NCBI GenBank assembly: GCA_001792465.1
Contig: MGGO01000002.1
Coordinates: 520 to 13,596 of the forward strand
Length of the DNA: 13,077 nucleotides
Direction: 5' to 3'
Origin: Candidatus Woesebacteria bacterium RIFCSPHIGHO2_01_FULL_44_10
Lineage (GTDB): Bacteria > Patescibacteriota > Microgenomatia > UBA8517
The notes beneath the pieces were generated by a model. That model did not search any database. It worked only from the letters and a program-made list of their open reading frames with translations, and was not told where the DNA came from. Of the stretch, positions 10,547 through 13,077 are shown piece by piece. Each line of letters opens with the position of its first letter. Positions within the stretch are counted from its first letter, which is position 1. A program made the position numbers and the translations under genes.

Positions 10547-11617
10547 ATGTACCGACCCAAGTACACAATCACCAATAAAATTCTCAAATCCATTGGCGTG
10601 ATTGAGGGGGCCAAAGAGGTAATTGAACACGCTCCACTGATACCTTCATTTGAAAAGCAATTTGTAACTGATGCCATCGAGCGAACTGTTTACCATGGTA
10701 CCCACATTGAGGGAAACGAACTTTCACTGGTTCAAGCCAAAAAGATCATGGAGGGTCAGGAAGTCTATGGTCGAGCACGCGACGTTCAGGAAGTCATCAA
10801 TTACAGAAAAGTAATTACCCTTCTTGAAGAGCTGAGTCATCAAAAGAGCGATTATAACAAAGATCTTCTGGCCCAAATTCACGCCCTAACGGTTGAAAAA
10901 ATTGTTCCCGAGGAAAAAGTTGGAGTAATAAGAACCACCCAGGTGGTTATCAGAGAGGAAGGGACGGGAAAGGTGATTCTGCGTCCACCGTCCTTTGTCG
11001 AAGTACCGTACCTTTTGGACGGTTTTTTCGAGTGGTTCAACAGCGTTGAGGTCAGGGAGGGAGTTCATCCGGTTTTGAGGGCCGGCATTGCCCACTATGT
11101 TTTGGTATCGATTCATCCTTTTGTTGAAGGCAACGGCCGGGTTTCGCGCGCCTTTGCAATTCTGGTTCTTTTGCGCGAAGGCTATGACGTCAAGCGCTTT
11201 TTTGCTCTGGAAGAGCATTTTGACCGTGATTTGGCTAGCTACTACGAGGCTTTTTATCAAGTTGACACTCAGTCACCCAACATCGCTGACCGTGATCTGA
11301 CCGGTTGGCTTGAGTACTTTTGTGAAGTTTTGGCAACTGAGATTTCCAAAATCAAAGAAAAAGTCAGAAAACTGTCGCTTGATACCAGATTGAAAGTGAA
11401 GATGGGTAAACAAATTGTCCTTTCTGAACGCCAAATGAGGCTGGTTGAATACCTCTCCGATCAGGGTTCTGCCATCATGGCCGATCTGCAAAAAGTTTTG
11501 CCCATGGTTTCAGTAGATACTGTTTTGAGGGATCTCAAGGACTTGGTTGAAAAAGGTATAATTAAAAAAGAGGGAAGTACGAAGGCGGCGCGATACATTA
11601 TTCTAACTAAACCTTAA
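10547..11617 (+). CDS. Fic-domain protein (probable AMP transferase) with C-terminal winged helix
   Basis: The 356-residue protein combines a Fic/DOC N-terminal region, a Fic core and a DNA-binding-like tail. The active site loop is HPFVEGNGRVSR (190-201), matching HxFx(D/E)GNGRxxR, with catalytic H190 and metal-binding E194. Fic enzymes usually transfer AMP to hydroxyl side chains of proteins. Near the N-terminus, HGTHIEGN (50-57) resembles the class II inhibitory motif (S/T)xxxE(G/N), with E55 as the likely inhibitory glutamate; the first position is G51 rather than S/T. Residues 288-352 (LSERQMRLVEYLSDQG ... VSVDTVLRDLKDLVEKGIIK) form a winged helix-turn-helix. It heads an operon with the small membrane protein and ligase, separated by one base each. 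The promoter-proximal dyad may be its own target. Confidence 0.92.
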   Translation: MYRPKYTITNKILKSIGVIEGAKEVIEHAPLIPSFEKQFVTDAIERTVYHGTHIEGNELSLVQAKKIMEGQEVYGRARDVQEVINYRKVITLLEELSHQKSDYNKDLLAQIHALTVEKIVPEEKVGVIRTTQVVIREEGTGKVILRPPSFVEVPYLLDGFFEWFNSVEVREGVHPVLRAGIAHYVLVSIHPFVEGNGRVSRAFAILVLLREGYDVKRFFALEEHFDRDLASYYEAFYQVDTQSPNIADRDLTGWLEYFCEVLATEISKIKEKVRKLSLDTRLKVKMGKQIVLSERQMRLVEYLSDQGSAIMADLQKVLPMVSVDTVLRDLKDLVEKGIIKKEGSTKAARYIILTKP

Positions 11618-11618
11618 C

Positions 11619-11816
11619 ATGCCCAAGGATCCACAATTTTTGTACATGGTTTTGATTTTACCCACTTTGTTCGGTCTGACTTTGGTGGGTGATGGAATTC
11701 ACAAAGCGGTAGATGACGATATGGCCCATGGGGTGTTAAGCATTGCCTTTGGCATAGGTTTTATTTTAGTTGTGATATTTGCTTTTATCTTCTTTGCGAG
11801 TTATTTTAGAGCTTAG
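11619..11816 (+). CDS. Small two-helix membrane protein
   Basis: The 65-residue protein has hydrophobic helices at about 7-24 (FLYMVLILPTLFGLTLVG) and 38-61 (GVLSIAFGIGFILVVIFAFI). They are joined by a charged loop containing GIHKAVDDDMAH. It has no motif I recognise. It lies one base after fic and one base before the ligase, with no Shine-Dalgarno, so it is probably translated by reinitiation in the same operon. The intact frame and the tight spacing support a real gene. A role with the Fic protein is possible but unsupported by sequence. Confidence 0.7.
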   Translation: MPKDPQFLYMVLILPTLFGLTLVGDGIHKAVDDDMAHGVLSIAFGIGFILVVIFAFIFFASYFRA

Positions 11817-11817
11817 C

Positions 11818-13077
11818 ATGAAGTTCTCTGACCTGGCTTTGTTCCTTGAAAAGTTAGAAGCGACCTCTTCAAGAATTGAGATTACCAAAATATTGGCAAA
11901 CCTTTTTGGTAAAGCCAATGCTAATGAAATTGACAAAATTGTCTATCTAATTTTAGGTCGTTTGGCACCCACTTACGAAAACGTGGTTTTTAGCATTGCC
12001 GAGAGAATGATGGTGGTAGCCATTGCCGACGCTTATAAAAAAGAAAAATCTGATGTTCAAAAGAAATACAAAGAACTGGGAGATTTGGGACTAACAGCAT
12101 ATACACTTGCCAAAACCACCGGGCTTCATGATTTGGCAATCCCGAGCGTTCCTGAAGTTTACGACGAATTAAGGCGAATCGCCAAAGATGAAGGGGAAAA
12201 GTCGGTTGAGCGAAAAATAAGCGGGATAGCCAAGTTGATCTCAAGGCTTGATCCACTAAGTGTCAAGTTTGTTACCCGGATTCCGGTTGGGCGGCTCCGC
12301 TTGGGCTTTTCTGACAAAACGATTTTAGACGCTCTTTCGTGGCTTGAAAAAGGTGACAAATCGGCTAAGAGAAAACTTGAAAAAGCTTACAATATGCGAC
12401 CAGACATTGGTTACCTGGCCAAACTGGTCAAGACTAAAGGTCTTAAAGATTTTTCAGCGGGGATCAAGCCAGATATCAAAGCCCCAATTGCACCAATGTT
12501 GGCCCAAAGACTAAAAAGCCCGGAAGAAATGGTGGCTAAAATGGGGCTGGTTTCGGTTGAACCCAAATATGATGGTTTGCGGATTTTAATCCATTACAAA
12601 AAACCTGACTATTTACGCACTTACACCCGCAATTTAAACTTCATTGATAAGAGTGTCTTTCCGGAACTTGCTAGTTTGGGAAAATGTATCAAGGCTGACG
12701 AGGTAATTTTAGATACTGAAGCGGTCGGCATGGATCCCAAAAGGCAGCGACTAGTTGACTTTCAAACAACTATGCAAAGGCGGCGCAAACATGGTGTAAC
12801 TGCCAAATCTGGCGACATTCCACTTCAATTTCAGGTCTTTGATGTTTTATTGAAAGATGGCCAGAGTCTATTGGGTGAAAAATACGTTGATCGCCGAGCG
12901 ATTTTGGAAAGAACGATTATTAACGGGCCAATCATTAAAATTGATGAGCACACACTGACCAATGATCCGCGGGAGATAAAGAAACTGCATAAGAAGTATC
13001 TCAAACTCGGTTTTGAAGGTATTATTGTCAAGAAAGCCGACAGCCACTACGTTTCCGGTCGAACCGGCTGGCGTTGG
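11818..13077 (+). CDS. ATP-dependent DNA ligase (archaeal/LigB-like), C-terminus cut by window edge
   Basis: An open frame of 420 codons starts at ATG 11818 and runs off the right edge. Residues 1 to about 190 (MKFSDLALFLEKLEATSSRI onward) are the helical DNA-binding domain typical of archaeal and eukaryotic ligase I. The adenylation domain holds motif I EPKYDGLR, with nucleotide-binding lysine K250. It also has TYTRN, the LDTEAVGMD segment, FQTTMQRRRKH, QVFDVLL, and motif IV EGIIVKK (400-406). Motif V and the OB domain are outside. The enzyme seals nicks using ATP, unlike the NAD-dependent LigA that is usual in bacteria. It is third in the fic operon, one base after the preceding stop. Whether the genome also has LigA cannot be seen. 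Confidence 0.94.
   Translation, partial: MKFSDLALFLEKLEATSSRIEITKILANLFGKANANEIDKIVYLILGRLAPTYENVVFSIAERMMVVAIADAYKKEKSDVQKKYKELGDLGLTAYTLAKTTGLHDLAIPSVPEVYDELRRIAKDEGEKSVERKISGIAKLISRLDPLSVKFVTRIPVGRLRLGFSDKTILDALSWLEKGDKSAKRKLEKAYNMRPDIGYLAKLVKTKGLKDFSAGIKPDIKAPIAPMLAQRLKSPEEMVAKMGLVSVEPKYDGLRILIHYKKPDYLRTYTRNLNFIDKSVFPELASLGKCIKADEVILDTEAVGMDPKRQRLVDFQTTMQRRRKHGVTAKSGDIPLQFQVFDVLLKDGQSLLGEKYVDRRAILERTIINGPIIKIDEHTLTNDPREIKKLHKKYLKLGFEGIIVKKADSHYVSGRTGWRW

Noticed and set aside
10487..10630. Longer minus-strand frame for the DUF5654-like protein
   Set aside because: It would overlap fic coding sequence and its own promoter; the family-like region starts at the GTG at 10486.
1..13077. CRISPR arrays, insertion sequences, rRNA, replication origin
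   Set aside because: No regular repeats, transposase motifs, rRNA stretches or DnaA-box clusters were seen on reading both strands.

Overview
The window looks like a compact bacterial chromosome segment, most likely from a Candidate Phyla Radiation (Patescibacteria) genome, perhaps Microgenomates-like. This is inferred from several things. Genes overlap or abut. The proteins have short, divergent forms. A DUF5654-like small membrane protein is present. The FtsH pore and Walker A motifs are unusual. Shine-Dalgarno sequences are almost absent. No database search was possible, so the lineage call is tentative.

Layout. The left edge (1-679, minus) holds the N-terminal two thirds of a Xer-type tyrosine recombinase, divergent from an FtsB/DivIC-type division protein (697-1098). 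Two divergent tRNA genes with CAU anticodons follow (1114-1183 minus, 1235-1308 plus). A tightly packed plus-strand operon runs from 1358 to 7003: trpS, a stand-alone MetRS-C-type tRNA-binding OB domain, ftsH, a Pol I-like 5'-3' exonuclease fused to a putative nucleotidyltransferase domain, and a GT4 glycosyltransferase. A minus-strand orphan protein (6989-7441) overlaps the end of that operon.

The region 7442-8188 is the most dynamic part. It contains a mutM 5' fossil with its own promoter (first eight mutM codons, then a stop). Directly abutting it is a minus-strand Phd/YefM-RelE-like toxin-antitoxin pair. The intact mutM follows at 8189, immediately joined to recF (9002-10018). Next come a small orphan ORF that may be a PLP-enzyme fragment, a minus-strand DUF5654-like protein, and a plus-strand operon of a Fic-domain protein with a C-terminal winged helix, a two-helix membrane protein, and an ATP-dependent DNA ligase cut by the right edge.

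Expression logic. Almost every gene that begins a transcription unit has a -10-like hexamer ending only 6-9 nt before its start codon, which predicts leaderless mRNAs. Operon-internal genes mostly start by overlapping or abutting the previous stop. Only the glycosyltransferase has a well-placed purine-rich Shine-Dalgarno candidate. I saw no intrinsic terminators, no CRISPR, no IS element, and no gene-free stretch over 300 bases. DNA repair and replication functions are prominent (Xer, exonuclease, MutM, RecF, ligase), but they sit in separate transcription units, so I do not claim that they form one system.
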